This document shows, one piece after another, positions 1 through 7,193 of a stretch of DNA of 7,872 nucleotides. Made by a program: the position numbers and the translations under genes. Source of the DNA: an uncultured Flavobacteriales bacterium (GTDB taxonomy: Bacteria; Bacteroidota; Bacteroidia; Flavobacteriales; BACL11); NCBI GenBank assembly GCA_913047525.1, contig CAJWUS010000061.1, positions 1 to 7,872 of the forward strand, written 5' to 3'. Below the pieces are notes generated by a model. The model saw nothing but the letters and a program-made list of their open reading frames with translations, was not told where the DNA came from and made no database searches. Every line of letters begins with the position of its first letter. Positions within the stretch are counted from its first letter, which is position 1.

Positions 1-57
1 TGCTACCCCGACTTTTTCGCTTTATATATTTCCATAATTTTTCTGTAAGTTTGTTTT

Positions 58-834
58 ATGAAACAAAGTCTCTGTTTATCTCTTATTCAGTCCAATATTT
101 TTTGGGAAGATATAGATGCTAATCTTTCGCATTTTAAAGAATTAATTTCGGATATAAAAGAAACAGATATCATTTTACTTCCTGAGATGTTTAATACTTC
201 CTTTTGTCCTAAATCCAATCACTTAGCTGAAACAATGGAAGGAAAAACCATTAATTGGATGAAGGAAATTTCCAAACAAAAAAACTGTGCTATATCAGGA
301 ACTTTAATGGTTAAAGAAGGAGAAAAAATTTATAATCGCCTTGTTTGGATAAATAAAGGGGGCTCAATTCAAACTTATGATAAGCATCATTTATTTTCTT
401 TACTAAAAGAAGAAAGACATATAGCAAAAGGAGCAGGAAGGCTGATTGTTGAGGTAGATGAATGGAAAATTTGTCCACTAATTTGTTACGATTTGCGTTT
501 CCCGGTTTTTAGCCGTAATAATGTAGATTATGATATTTTAATTTATTTAGCCAATTGGCCTGTAAAAAGAATTGATGCTTGGGATACGCTTTTAAAGGCA
601 CGAGCAATAGAAAATCAGTGTTATACCATTGGAGTAAACAGAGTAGGGAAAGATGGAAATGGCGTTTCTTTTAACGGACACAGCAAGGTGTTTGATGCTT
701 TTGGTAAGGAGTTATCTTCTGCAACCGAAAATAGAGAAGAGGTTTTGCAAATTGAAATCAGTTTAGATGATTTGAAACTAAAAAGAAGACAAATGAACTT
801 CTTGCAAGATAGAGATGATTTTAAATTACTCTAA
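58..834 (+). CDS. Nitrilase-superfamily amidohydrolase, omega-amidase (YafV/Nit2) type
   Basis: This is a 258-residue carbon-nitrogen hydrolase, the usual single-domain length. The Glu-Lys-Cys triad is visible: E43 in LPEMFNTSF, K109 in YDKHHLF, and nucleophile C143 in LICYDLRFP. E118 in the KEER stretch aligns with the fourth conserved acidic residue of the family. The DKxHLF block and the RFPVFSRN context after the cysteine favour the YafV/Nit2 omega-amidase branch, cytoplasmic enzymes that hydrolyse the amide of 2-oxoglutaramate or 2-oxosuccinamate after glutamine or asparagine transamination. The exact substrate is inferred. The ATG at 58 leaves the expected few residues before the first beta strand. 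No Shine-Dalgarno precedes it, which is normal for Bacteroidota. Its 3' end overlaps the opposing lipoprotein gene by 9 bp. Other nitrilase-family amidases are the alternative. Confidence in the family is very high, in omega-amidase moderate. Confidence 0.88.
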   Translation: MKQSLCLSLIQSNIFWEDIDANLSHFKELISDIKETDIILLPEMFNTSFCPKSNHLAETMEGKTINWMKEISKQKNCAISGTLMVKEGEKIYNRLVWINKGGSIQTYDKHHLFSLLKEERHIAKGAGRLIVEVDEWKICPLICYDLRFPVFSRNNVDYDILIYLANWPVKRIDAWDTLLKARAIENQCYTIGVNRVGKDGNGVSFNGHSKVFDAFGKELSSATENREEVLQIEISLDDLKLKRRQMNFLQDRDDFKLL

Positions 835-1902
835 ATTCCACTCCAATTCCAAATCCCAATTGGAGCGAATTGTAATTTCATTTGGGTAGTTTTCTACTTT
901 TTCGGCCTGTGTTTTGCTTTCCCAATTTCCAGTGTTCCAAATTCCATCTTTATTGCTATCTGCAATATATTTTAATTGGTATTTTCCGGGAATTATATCA
1001 TTTAAAGCATAAGGTTTTGCTGTAAAAACAAATTCGATAATTACTTTTTCGTTTTGTAATAGCTGAAAAACACAAGGATAATTAGTGGCAGTTATAATTT
1101 CCAATTTTCCAAAGGTGATGCTCTCCACAAACAGACTATCTGTTTTACTGCTGTCGGTTAAAGTGCTTAAAGTGTCGGCAATTACAGAATCTATTTCTAC
1201 AATAGGATCGAAAGCCAAAAGTGAAATAAAACTGTCTGTTTTAGCATTAATCAATTTGTTAGAAAAGGCAATTAATTCTTTCTCATTATAAATAAAATCA
1301 AAATTAGTCAAAGCAACAATTTTGTAAGCATTAGCGTTCAAATTTGGAAAATGGAAGTTGCCATCTTTATCTGTTTTTGCAATATAATTAGGCGCCCCCT
1401 TAAAAATGATAGAGTCATTTATACTTTTATCAAATAGCATAATCCAAGCATTTTCAACCACCTCTAAAGTATAGGCATTTTTCAATTTCCCGCTAAATTT
1501 TAAGGAATCCAAGTTTTCAGAAGTAGAAAAGAGCAATTGTAAATCTTCAACTACATTTCCCTCATTTATATCTTTTATACAATTATCTAAAGAAAGCAAA
1601 TAAGTGGTATTTCTCATCAAAGTATCTTCAACATGCAACTCCAACGATTTGCCTGCTATCTTTTTTACTATGCGTTTTTTTATTGGTGGAGAAATATAAA
1701 AATGCTCTTCCCACTGATTAAGCGCAATGTGCTCATCAAATAAAAAATAAATTTTATCTAATTGACCGCTTTCCTTTCCAACAGATTCAATAATATTCAG
1801 AATCTCAGGGGCATCCATATCTTTTTCACCACCAGTTGGCGCTACCATATTTGCACAACTGCTTAGTAGTAAAACGATAAAAATGGATAGGGATAATTTC
1901 AT
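826..1902 (-). CDS. Ig-like domain (Big_5-type) outer-membrane lipoprotein
   Basis: This is a 358-residue secreted lipoprotein when started at the ATG at 1902. That start gives a clean signal peptide: K2, hydrophobic residues 3-13, then lipobox L13-S14-S15-C16. An in-frame ATG at 1932 would add ten residues ahead of the signal and is less likely. After the cysteine comes ANMVAPTGGEKD, the opening typical of Bacteroidota Big_5 (SbsA-like Ig) lipoproteins. Residues about 27-128 fit the Ig-like domain. About 135-205 look like a carboxypeptidase-regulatory beta-sandwich (TDKDGNFHFPNL). The C-terminus carries a DSNKDG loop (315-320) and the ending SNWDLELEW seen in this family. No acidic or lysine-rich surface-export signal follows C16, so a periplasm-facing location is likelier than the cell surface. 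It lies 36 bp after comF, probably co-transcribed. The function is unknown. It seems shorter than many relatives. Confidence 0.8.
   Translation of the reverse strand: MKLSLSIFIVLLLSSCANMVAPTGGEKDMDAPEILNIIESVGKESGQLDKIYFLFDEHIALNQWEEHFYISPPIKKRIVKKIAGKSLELHVEDTLMRNTTYLLSLDNCIKDINEGNVVEDLQLLFSTSENLDSLKFSGKLKNAYTLEVVENAWIMLFDKSINDSIIFKGAPNYIAKTDKDGNFHFPNLNANAYKIVALTNFDFIYNEKELIAFSNKLINAKTDSFISLLAFDPIVEIDSVIADTLSTLTDSSKTDSLFVESITFGKLEIITATNYPCVFQLLQNEKVIIEFVFTAKPYALNDIIPGKYQLKYIADSNKDGIWNTGNWESKTQAEKVENYPNEITIRSNWDLELEWNLE
841..865. repeat. Inverted repeat just after the amidohydrolase stop codon
   Basis: CTCCAATT at 841-848 is mirrored exactly by AATTGGAG at 858-865 around a 9-base loop, starting 6 bp after the amidohydrolase stop codon. 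The plus-strand transcript could fold it into a 3' hairpin, but no U-tract follows, so it is not a canonical intrinsic terminator. The same bases encode the conserved SNWDLELEW end of the opposing lipoprotein, which may be the whole reason for the symmetry. Confidence 0.4.
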
Positions 1903-1938
1903 ATTACAAATAAACGAATAAACATTAACCAAAAAAAA

Positions 1939-2643
1939 TTAGACCACCGCAATAGTAACAATACTAACTTTAACATCTTCTACTTCTAATAGTTTCTGTG
2001 CACATGCCTCCATTGTAGAGCCGGTTGTTACCACATCATCCACTAATAATATATGTTTGTTTTTGATTTTTAAGGGATGTCTCAAGGCAAATGAATGCAT
2101 CATATTTTCCCAACGACTAAATCGTTTTTTTCTAGTTTGTGAATCGGTATTTTCAATTCGAATTAAGGATTTGAAACTCACTTCTAATTTCAAAATTTTA
2201 TTTATACCTTTTACAATATACTTACTTTGATTATAACCTCTTATTTTTTCTTTTTTCGGATGTAATGGTATGGGGATAATAAGATCAATGCCTTCAAAAA
2301 ACTTACTATCCCTTATGGCATAAGCTATCTGTTTCCCCAGAAAAACACCAATTGTTTTACCTCCTTCATATTTTAATGGATGGATTAATTTTTGGGCATT
2401 ACCTTGCTTTTTAAACTGAAAAAGTGCAGCTGCATTTTCAAGCTTCACTCTGCCCCAAAATCGTTTACTCACCTCATTTTCCTCTTGTAAAAAACAATCT
2501 GTTTTTTGGGTTTGGTGAAGACATGCTATACAAATACACTCTTCCTCTTTTAGCAGATTTTCATTACAAATCAAACATAATTCTGGATAAAATAAAGAGA
2601 TAAAATCTTCTACTACTGATTTTGTATTTTCCAAAATAGACAT
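1939..2643 (-). CDS. comF: ComF-family phosphoribosyltransferase-like protein
   Basis: This is a 234-residue protein with the two-part ComF layout. An N-terminal zinc ribbon (C23, C26, then C38 and C41, with C36 also present) is followed by a type I phosphoribosyltransferase fold. The RGYNQS motif falls at 135-140 and the PRPP loop VDDVVTTGST at 201-210. ComF proteins are cytoplasmic and tied to DNA uptake and natural transformation in some bacteria; their reaction in Bacteroidota is not established. Start choice matters: an in-frame ATG at 2670 would put nine extra residues inside the stem and U-tract of the terminator that ends the nrdJ transcript. The ATG at 2643, just after the U-tract, is therefore preferred, and the protein then begins close to the zinc ribbon as relatives do. 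No Shine-Dalgarno is seen. The gene is followed 36 bp later by the lipoprotein gene on the same strand. Confidence 0.85.
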   Translation of the reverse strand: MSILENTKSVVEDFISLFYPELCLICNENLLKEEECICIACLHQTQKTDCFLQEENEVSKRFWGRVKLENAAALFQFKKQGNAQKLIHPLKYEGGKTIGVFLGKQIAYAIRDSKFFEGIDLIIPIPLHPKKEKIRGYNQSKYIVKGINKILKLEVSFKSLIRIENTDSQTRKKRFSRWENMMHSFALRHPLKIKNKHILLVDDVVTTGSTMEACAQKLLEVEDVKVSIVTIAVV

Positions 2644-2655
2644 AAAGCAAGATAC

Positions 2656-2682
2656 AAAAAAACCCACCAATTTGGCGGGTTT
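2656..2682 (-). terminator. Intrinsic terminator downstream of nrdJ
   Basis: Read on the minus strand, a nine-pair stem (AAACCCGCC with GGTGGGTTT) closes a five-base AAATT loop and runs into seven consecutive U residues. The stem contains one G-U pair in the minus transcript. On the plus strand the same position would be an A-C mismatch, so the signal is directional. It begins 22 nt after the nrdJ stop codon. It separates nrdJ transcription from comF and rules against the longer comF start at 2670. Confidence 0.82.
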
Positions 2683-2704
2683 AATTATCAGAATAAACGC
2701 CTGC

Positions 2705-5293
2705 TTATCCGCATTTACTATAGCCGCAACTTACACATTTCAAGCAACCTTCTTCATACACCAATCCTTCATCTCCACACTCTCCACAAGTATTGTCTGT
2801 TACTTTAGTGCCATCAGGAATAAATGTTTTTAGTGCTCTTACTACTCCGCTTTTCCAAGTATTGATGTTGTCATCATAAAGATTCATTTTTCCAATCAAA
2901 TCTACTACATAATGAAGTGGCATGCCGTGTCGTAACACACCTGAAATCAGTTTTGCATAATTCCAAAATTCTTTATCAAATGAACGGGATAATCCACCCA
3001 TAGTAATTTTATATCCTTCCTTATCTTCATACTGAAAATCGTATTGTGTTCTACCACCTTCCTTTTTTGTTTTAATTACCCATCCATATTCGACTACTTG
3101 GGGCACTACAAAAACATCTTCTGTTTTTCCTGTAAAAATTTCGTAAGGTCTTCCATTCATTAGTCCAACAACAGCAATCCATTTTTCTTTATTATTTTGG
3201 AAACGAACTACTTTGGCATCTAATTTTTTTGGTCGTGATGGTGCACGGGTTTCTTTAAACTCTGTGTTTTCTAAAACATCATCTTTTTTATCATCATCAG
3301 CTACTAAAACTCCAGATCGAGAACCATCACGGTAAACGGTAATTCCTTTTAAGCCCAGCTTCCAAGAATCCATATAAATAGAACTTACTTTTTCAAGTGA
3401 TACATCATTTGGCAAATTGATTGTTGAACTGATAGAATGGGTTACATACTTTTGTACCACCGCTTGCATTTCAACTCTCTTATCCCAATCAATTTCAGGT
3501 GCAGTTGAACCCGCGTAAGGACTTTTTGTAATATCTGTTTCCCCAGTAATCTCCATCCATTTTTTTAGGTTGTGGTGGTAAACAGTAAATTCCTGCCACT
3601 TATCTCCCGTATCATCAATAAAGTCTACTTTTGCTTCTTTGTCCTGCTCATTCAGCTTTCTTCTTCTTTTGTAATGCATCATAAATACGGGCTCAATCCC
3701 TGATGATGTTTGGGCGAGCATACTCAAAGTCCCTGTTGGCGCAACCGTACTAATGGAAATATTTCTTCTACCGTGCTCCATCATTCTATTATAAACTTCC
3801 GGCAATTCTTTTTCTAGCATTTGTATAAATTCTGATGTTTTTTCAATTTTTGCATCAAAGCCAACAAAACTTCCTCTTTCCAATGACATATCTATGGAAC
3901 TATCAAATTCTGCTCTGCATTTTTCTTTCATTATCCCCTCTACTTTTGCAATCGCCTTATCAGAATCAATTGCCATGCCCAATGCCGCAACCATATCAGC
4001 AAGAGCCGTAAATCCTAAACCGGTTCTCCTTCCTTCTTTTCCAGTTTTTAGCAAAAGTTCCCAAGTTTCTTTTTCTACGCCCTTTATGTTTTCCGGCTCA
4101 TCATCATCTTCTACTTTTTTTAAGATTCTACCAATTGCCTCTATTTCCAAATCAACCAAATCATCCATTAATCTTTGTCCTTCATAAGTTGCTCTGTAGA
4201 AATTATCCATATTAAATTTAGCATCTTTTGTAAAAGGATTTTCAACAAACTTAAAAAGATTGATAGCTATTAATCTGCAACTATCCCCTCCTTGCATTGC
4301 AATCTCAGAACAAGGATTTGTTGAAGTATTTTCATATCCAGGATAAACGGATGATGTTGAATACCAATGTTGTCTGTCCCAAAATATTAAACCAGGTTCA
4401 GCTGTATTATGGGCGCATTTAATTATTGTATTCCAAAGCTCTTTCGCATTTATGGTTTTGGTAAACTTAGGATTGTCAGAATCGATTGGCCAACGGTGAG
4501 TATATTGCTTGTTATTATCTACCGCTTTCATGAACTCATCAGAAAGACGAATAGAAATGTTTGCACCTGTTACTTTTTGTAAATCTTGTTTAATGATTAT
4601 AAAATCTTCCACATCTGGATGTGCAATATCCATAGAAAGCATTAAAGCCCCACGCCTACCGTTTTGCGCAACCTCACGAGTTGTGTTTGAGAATCTGTTC
4701 ATAAAAGAGACAGCCCCAGAAGTGCTCCCTGCCGCATTAGAAACTTTAGACCCTGATGGCCGTAGGTTTGAAATATCTACTCCAACACCACATCTTCTTT
4801 TGAAAAGTTGGGCTAATTGTTGGTCGGTATAAAATACTCCGCCATAAGAATCATGCATTTCAGGCACCACTATGCAATTAGATAAAGAAGCTAATTTATA
4901 ATGATTGCCAAGAGAGCTCATTACACTTCCTTGCGGAATAATATAGCCGAATCCTTTAAATAAATTATAGATTTTTTCTTCTGTTAGAGGTCCTCTTTTT
5001 TGCCCGTATTCAGAAAGGAATTTTGCTCCTCCATTTAAATCATAACGCAAAGCATAATCATTTTCAATTCTCGCAAATTCTTTAGCCATTCTATGGTGCA
5101 TATCATCAGGAGATTGTTCTACAAATTCTCCTTCATCATCCGTCATGGCATATTTGTTTATCCATGTTGTGGCGGCTAATTCATCTCCATTAAAATATTT
5201 TATACTCTTTTTTAATATATCTTCATAAGCGTATGTTTTTGTACTTACATCTTTTGCAAATACTTCCTCCGTGGCTTTGGTTTTTACTGTCAT
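2705..5293 (-). CDS. nrdJ: Adenosylcobalamin-dependent (class II) ribonucleotide reductase
   Basis: This 862-residue cytoplasmic enzyme reduces ribonucleotides to deoxyribonucleotides, using coenzyme B12 as radical source, so it needs no oxygen or separate radical subunit. C328 in NPCSE is the thiyl-radical cysteine, flanked by N326 and E330. C140 and C339 are the redox pair. The 188- and 11-residue spacings match the cysteines I recall for Thermotoga maritima NrdJ (134, 322, 333). Other family blocks are KRRCGVGVDISNLRPSG (165-181), APTGTLS (518-524) and ITVYRDGSRSG (651-661). Residues about 690-825 look like the TSCPD-type domain of long NrdJ proteins. The tail has a CX2C-X10-CX2C zinc ribbon (C836, C839, C850, C853) and a terminal CX4C pair (C856, C861) suited to shuttling reducing equivalents. 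No N-terminal ATP-cone is apparent. The ATG at 5293 follows AAGGAG, an unusually good Shine-Dalgarno for this window. An intrinsic terminator follows the gene. Confidence 0.95.
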   Translation of the reverse strand: MTVKTKATEEVFAKDVSTKTYAYEDILKKSIKYFNGDELAATTWINKYAMTDDEGEFVEQSPDDMHHRMAKEFARIENDYALRYDLNGGAKFLSEYGQKRGPLTEEKIYNLFKGFGYIIPQGSVMSSLGNHYKLASLSNCIVVPEMHDSYGGVFYTDQQLAQLFKRRCGVGVDISNLRPSGSKVSNAAGSTSGAVSFMNRFSNTTREVAQNGRRGALMLSMDIAHPDVEDFIIIKQDLQKVTGANISIRLSDEFMKAVDNNKQYTHRWPIDSDNPKFTKTINAKELWNTIIKCAHNTAEPGLIFWDRQHWYSTSSVYPGYENTSTNPCSEIAMQGGDSCRLIAINLFKFVENPFTKDAKFNMDNFYRATYEGQRLMDDLVDLEIEAIGRILKKVEDDDEPENIKGVEKETWELLLKTGKEGRRTGLGFTALADMVAALGMAIDSDKAIAKVEGIMKEKCRAEFDSSIDMSLERGSFVGFDAKIEKTSEFIQMLEKELPEVYNRMMEHGRRNISISTVAPTGTLSMLAQTSSGIEPVFMMHYKRRRKLNEQDKEAKVDFIDDTGDKWQEFTVYHHNLKKWMEITGETDITKSPYAGSTAPEIDWDKRVEMQAVVQKYVTHSISSTINLPNDVSLEKVSSIYMDSWKLGLKGITVYRDGSRSGVLVADDDKKDDVLENTEFKETRAPSRPKKLDAKVVRFQNNKEKWIAVVGLMNGRPYEIFTGKTEDVFVVPQVVEYGWVIKTKKEGGRTQYDFQYEDKEGYKITMGGLSRSFDKEFWNYAKLISGVLRHGMPLHYVVDLIGKMNLYDDNINTWKSGVVRALKTFIPDGTKVTDNTCGECGDEGLVYEEGCLKCVSCGYSKCG

Positions 5294-5296
5294 TTT

Positions 5297-5302
5297 CTCC
5301 TT
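5297..5302 (-). promoter_or_regulatory. Shine-Dalgarno sequence of nrdJ
   Basis: AAGGAG lies three bases before the nrdJ ATG on the minus strand. No other gene in the window has a comparable match, as expected in Bacteroidota. The spacer is short, so its contribution to initiation is uncertain, but it supports the start at 5293. Confidence 0.5.
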
Positions 5303-5340
5303 TTACTATTAAATTGTCTAAATAATATTTTACTATTAAA
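5301..5340. repeat. Pair of 13-bp direct repeats in the nrdJ leader
   Basis: TTTTACTATTAAA occurs exactly at 5301-5313 and again at 5328-5340, offset by 27 bp, immediately upstream of the nrdJ start. The downstream copy in transcript terms abuts the Shine-Dalgarno. The repeats do not resemble NrdR boxes, and the offset is not a whole number of helical turns. They could be an operator, a translational control element, or a chance match in AT-rich DNA. Confidence 0.45.
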
Positions 5341-5359
5341 ATGATTGATACAATTTTAA
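5336..5359. repeat. Imperfect AT-rich dyad upstream of nrdJ
   Basis: TTAAAAT at 5336-5342 and TTG at 5345-5347 mirror CAATTTTAA at 5351-5359, apart from a bulge near GA. The dyad overlaps one copy of the 13-bp direct repeat. It has no U-tract in the right place for a terminator. It may be a protein-binding site or a weak RNA hairpin in the leader, or only a by-product of low-complexity sequence. Confidence 0.25.
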
Positions 5360-5532
5360 GAAAGAATAGGGTTGTATTTATATTAAGTGAAATAGTTTTT
5401 TTAACAATTTTTTCAACTACTACAAAAATTTAGCTTTGTGCCAATAGAAAAAAAACTACAAAAAAAGTCGATTATTTTAAGGGGCATAAGAAGGAGCAAA
5501 AAGAGAATCAAAGTGTAATAAATATTTTTTAT

Positions 5533-6222
5533 TTAAGCAATAACTTTTGACAAAATACTTTCAAACAATTTTCGTCCATTAGTGCTTTTAAGTTCTATGT
5601 CAGATGCTCGTTCAGGATGTGGCATCATACCAAAAACATTGCGATCTTTGTTGCAAACTCCCGCAATATTTTTAATTGAGCCATTAGGATTTGAATCTGC
5701 AGTTACTTCTCCTTTTTCATTACAATATTTAAAAAGGATTTGGTTATTATTTTCTAAATCTTCCATTACTTTCTTATCAGCAAAATACCTTCCTTCTCCA
5801 TGCGCAATAGGAATTTTGATAGCTTTTTTGCTAAGCATATTGGTAAGTATTGTGTCTTCAGAAAAGGGTTTTAAATGTACATTTTTACAAATAAATTTAT
5901 GATTGGTATTATGCAAAAGCACCCCTGGCAAAAGCCCTGTTTCGCACAAAATTTGGAAACCATTACAAATCCCCATTACAAATCCTCCAGCATTAGCAAA
6001 GCCAATAATTTCTTTCATAATGGGAGAGAATTTTGCAATAGCACCAGAGCGTAAATAGTCGCCAAAAGAGAAACCTCCAGGCAAAATAATAAACTCACAT
6101 TCTTGCAAATTAGTGTCCTTATGCCAAAGTTTTACCACCTCTTTTTTGAGGATACTTTCAAGCACATAAATCATATCCATATCGCAATTAGAACCAGGAA
6201 AAATAACTACTCCAAATTTCAT
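5533..6222 (-). CDS. purQ: Phosphoribosylformylglycinamidine synthase, glutaminase subunit
   Basis: This is a 229-residue class I glutamine amidotransferase, the standard length for stand-alone PurQ. It releases ammonia from glutamine for the conversion of FGAR to FGAM, step 4 of de novo purine synthesis, in a cytoplasmic complex with small PurL and PurS. The nucleophile is C86 in GICNGFQIL, and the His-Glu pair is H202 and E204 in PHPE. PurQ-specific blocks are VVIFPGSNCD (5-14), LPGGFSFGDYLRSGAIA (47-63) and IAHGEGRYF (139-147). The gene starts 36 bp after the DUF6427-like membrane protein gene on the same strand, so the two are probably co-transcribed. No Shine-Dalgarno precedes the ATG. 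The PurL and PurS partners are not in the window. A separate glutaminase implies the split enzyme rather than the fused PurL that I recall for many Bacteroidota. Confidence 0.95.
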   Translation of the reverse strand: MKFGVVIFPGSNCDMDMIYVLESILKKEVVKLWHKDTNLQECEFIILPGGFSFGDYLRSGAIAKFSPIMKEIIGFANAGGFVMGICNGFQILCETGLLPGVLLHNTNHKFICKNVHLKPFSEDTILTNMLSKKAIKIPIAHGEGRYFADKKVMEDLENNNQILFKYCNEKGEVTADSNPNGSIKNIAGVCNKDRNVFGMMPHPERASDIELKSTNGRKLFESILSKVIA

Positions 6223-6258
6223 TTTTATTGCTTTTAATTTATTGCAAAAATAAAATAA

Positions 6259-7179
6259 TTAAATCGAAATTCGATAATAAGCGGAAGCTAATAAAAAAAG
6301 TAAGAACAAAATCTCTGTTAATCTTTTTCGTTTGGAATACACAAAAAAGTTAGCCACTACTATGCTAATTGGTGTAAAGGCTAAAAAATAAGAGCCATCA
6401 ATATTAATAAATAGAAGTAAAATAAAATAAGCAAGTATTATGAAAAAGGACTTTCTGGAGCGAATACTTTTTTTATACATCCACAATACAAGTTCGAGAA
6501 AGGAAAATAAAAGAATAATCATCACAACAGTATACCAAATAATTTCGGCATAGGATAAAGTGTTAATTATTGGAACGTAGAGGGAGACAAGCTTAAATGT
6601 GGGGACATTAAATACAAAGGAATAGCCAAATATAAAAGTATAAATCTTATAAAATAGAATTGGGAGAGCAAGCCCAATTAATGAAATAAGAATGCTTCTC
6701 CAACTCATATTGCGAAAGGCAAGAAAAGCAACTATGATTAGAGGAAACAATAATAAAATATCAGAGTAGAACAGAGCAATTGTCCCTAGCAAAAAATTAG
6801 CATTAAAACTTTCAGAAAATGGCCTATCCTTTTGGTAGGAAGAAAATAAAGCATTGATATAAAAAAGCAAGAAAAAGGAAATTATCCAAGAGTCTACTTG
6901 GGTAATAAAAGGAGTAGTAAGTAATAAAAAAATCGGAGCCAAAACCAAACTATTTTTCTTTATCACATCTTTTTCATAAATTAAATTATTCAAACCAACA
7001 GATTGCAAAAGAGGCAGAAATAGCCCTAAAATAAAAACAGTAGTTGCCGAAAAAAAGGCGTGGAGATAAATATCAGAAAGCCTATTTGTAAAAATTGGCA
7101 AACACCAAAATAGTATAGCAAAAACCATAAAAAACACAATGGTTAGGGGGCTTGTCGTTTTTAAATTTTTCAGGAACAT
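6259..7179 (-). CDS. Polytopic inner-membrane protein, DUF6427-like
   Basis: This 306-residue protein is almost entirely membrane-embedded, with about ten hydrophobic segments (near 11-30, 40-58, 77-94, 97-113, 127-155, 161-184, 210-234, 243-260, 263-281 and 288-303). There is no signal peptide beyond the first helix. Recognisable features are YEKDVIKKNS at 68-77, an FxxxFNANFLLGTIALFY block at 121-138, and RNMSWRS followed by LIGLALP at 156-173. I associate these with DUF6427, a Bacteroidota family of unknown function that has sometimes been mislabelled as a beta-carotene monooxygenase. No catalytic motif is visible. Charged loops such as KKSIRSRK (236-243) and YSKRKR (281-286) are strongly basic and so probably cytoplasmic. 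The gene precedes purQ by 36 bp and is divergent from a small membrane-protein gene, with purD beyond. Transport or envelope work linked to nucleotide supply is only a guess. Confidence 0.75.
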   Translation of the reverse strand: MFLKNLKTTSPLTIVFFMVFAILFWCLPIFTNRLSDIYLHAFFSATTVFILGLFLPLLQSVGLNNLIYEKDVIKKNSLVLAPIFLLLTTPFITQVDSWIISFFLLFYINALFSSYQKDRPFSESFNANFLLGTIALFYSDILLLFPLIIVAFLAFRNMSWRSILISLIGLALPILFYKIYTFIFGYSFVFNVPTFKLVSLYVPIINTLSYAEIIWYTVVMIILLFSFLELVLWMYKKSIRSRKSFFIILAYFILLLFINIDGSYFLAFTPISIVVANFFVYSKRKRLTEILFLLFLLASAYYRISI

Positions 7180-7193
7180 TTAAGTTAGATTCT

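Noticed and set aside
46..53. TAAGTTTG, a full match to the Bacteroidota -7 promoter motif (TAnnTTTG)
   Set aside because: No TTTG-like -33 element lies 19-21 bp upstream, and the site is only 4 bp from the start codon. It would need a leaderless transcript.
1..57. End of an upstream gene at the left edge
   Set aside because: Short open stretches exist in all three plus frames but none gives a recognisable C-terminus, so no partial gene can be supported.
1085..1291. Plus-strand open frame antisense to the lipoprotein gene
   Set aside because: Low-complexity translation inside a gene with a clear signal peptide and family ending; no start signal or neighbour logic.
1903..1938. Promoter for the lipoprotein gene in the 36-bp gap after comF (TTTG and TTTATTTG on the minus strand)
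   Set aside because: The -7-like element has one mismatch and the two parts are only 15 bp apart, short of the usual 19-21. Co-transcription with comF explains the gene adequately.
3894..4832. Plus-strand open frames at 3894-4187 and 4509-4832
   Set aside because: They lie wholly antisense to the well-supported nrdJ gene, and their translations are serine- and leucine-rich with no recognisable motif. They are shadows of nrdJ codon use.
5414..5444. Possible nrdJ promoter, with TTGG/TTGGCAC on the minus strand at 5438-5444 and a TA-rich block near 5414-5432
   Set aside because: TTGGCAC resembles a sigma-54 -24 element, but no GC-containing -12 follows at the required spacing. The sigma-A-like -7 and -33 candidates are also at the wrong distance.
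5519..5535. AT-only hairpin (TAAATA/TATTTA) at the purQ stop codon as a terminator
   Set aside because: Six A-T pairs with no GC and no proper U-tract after it on the minus strand; too weak to call.
5582..5902. Plus-strand open frame antisense to purQ
   Set aside because: It is fully covered by purQ, whose catalytic residues are intact; the antisense product looks like no known family.
6263..6275. ATCGA/TCGAT hairpin at the end of the DUF6427-like gene as a terminator before purQ
   Set aside because: A five-pair stem made by the final coding codons, with only a loose U-rich region after it. purQ starts 36 bp after the stop, so read-through is expected.
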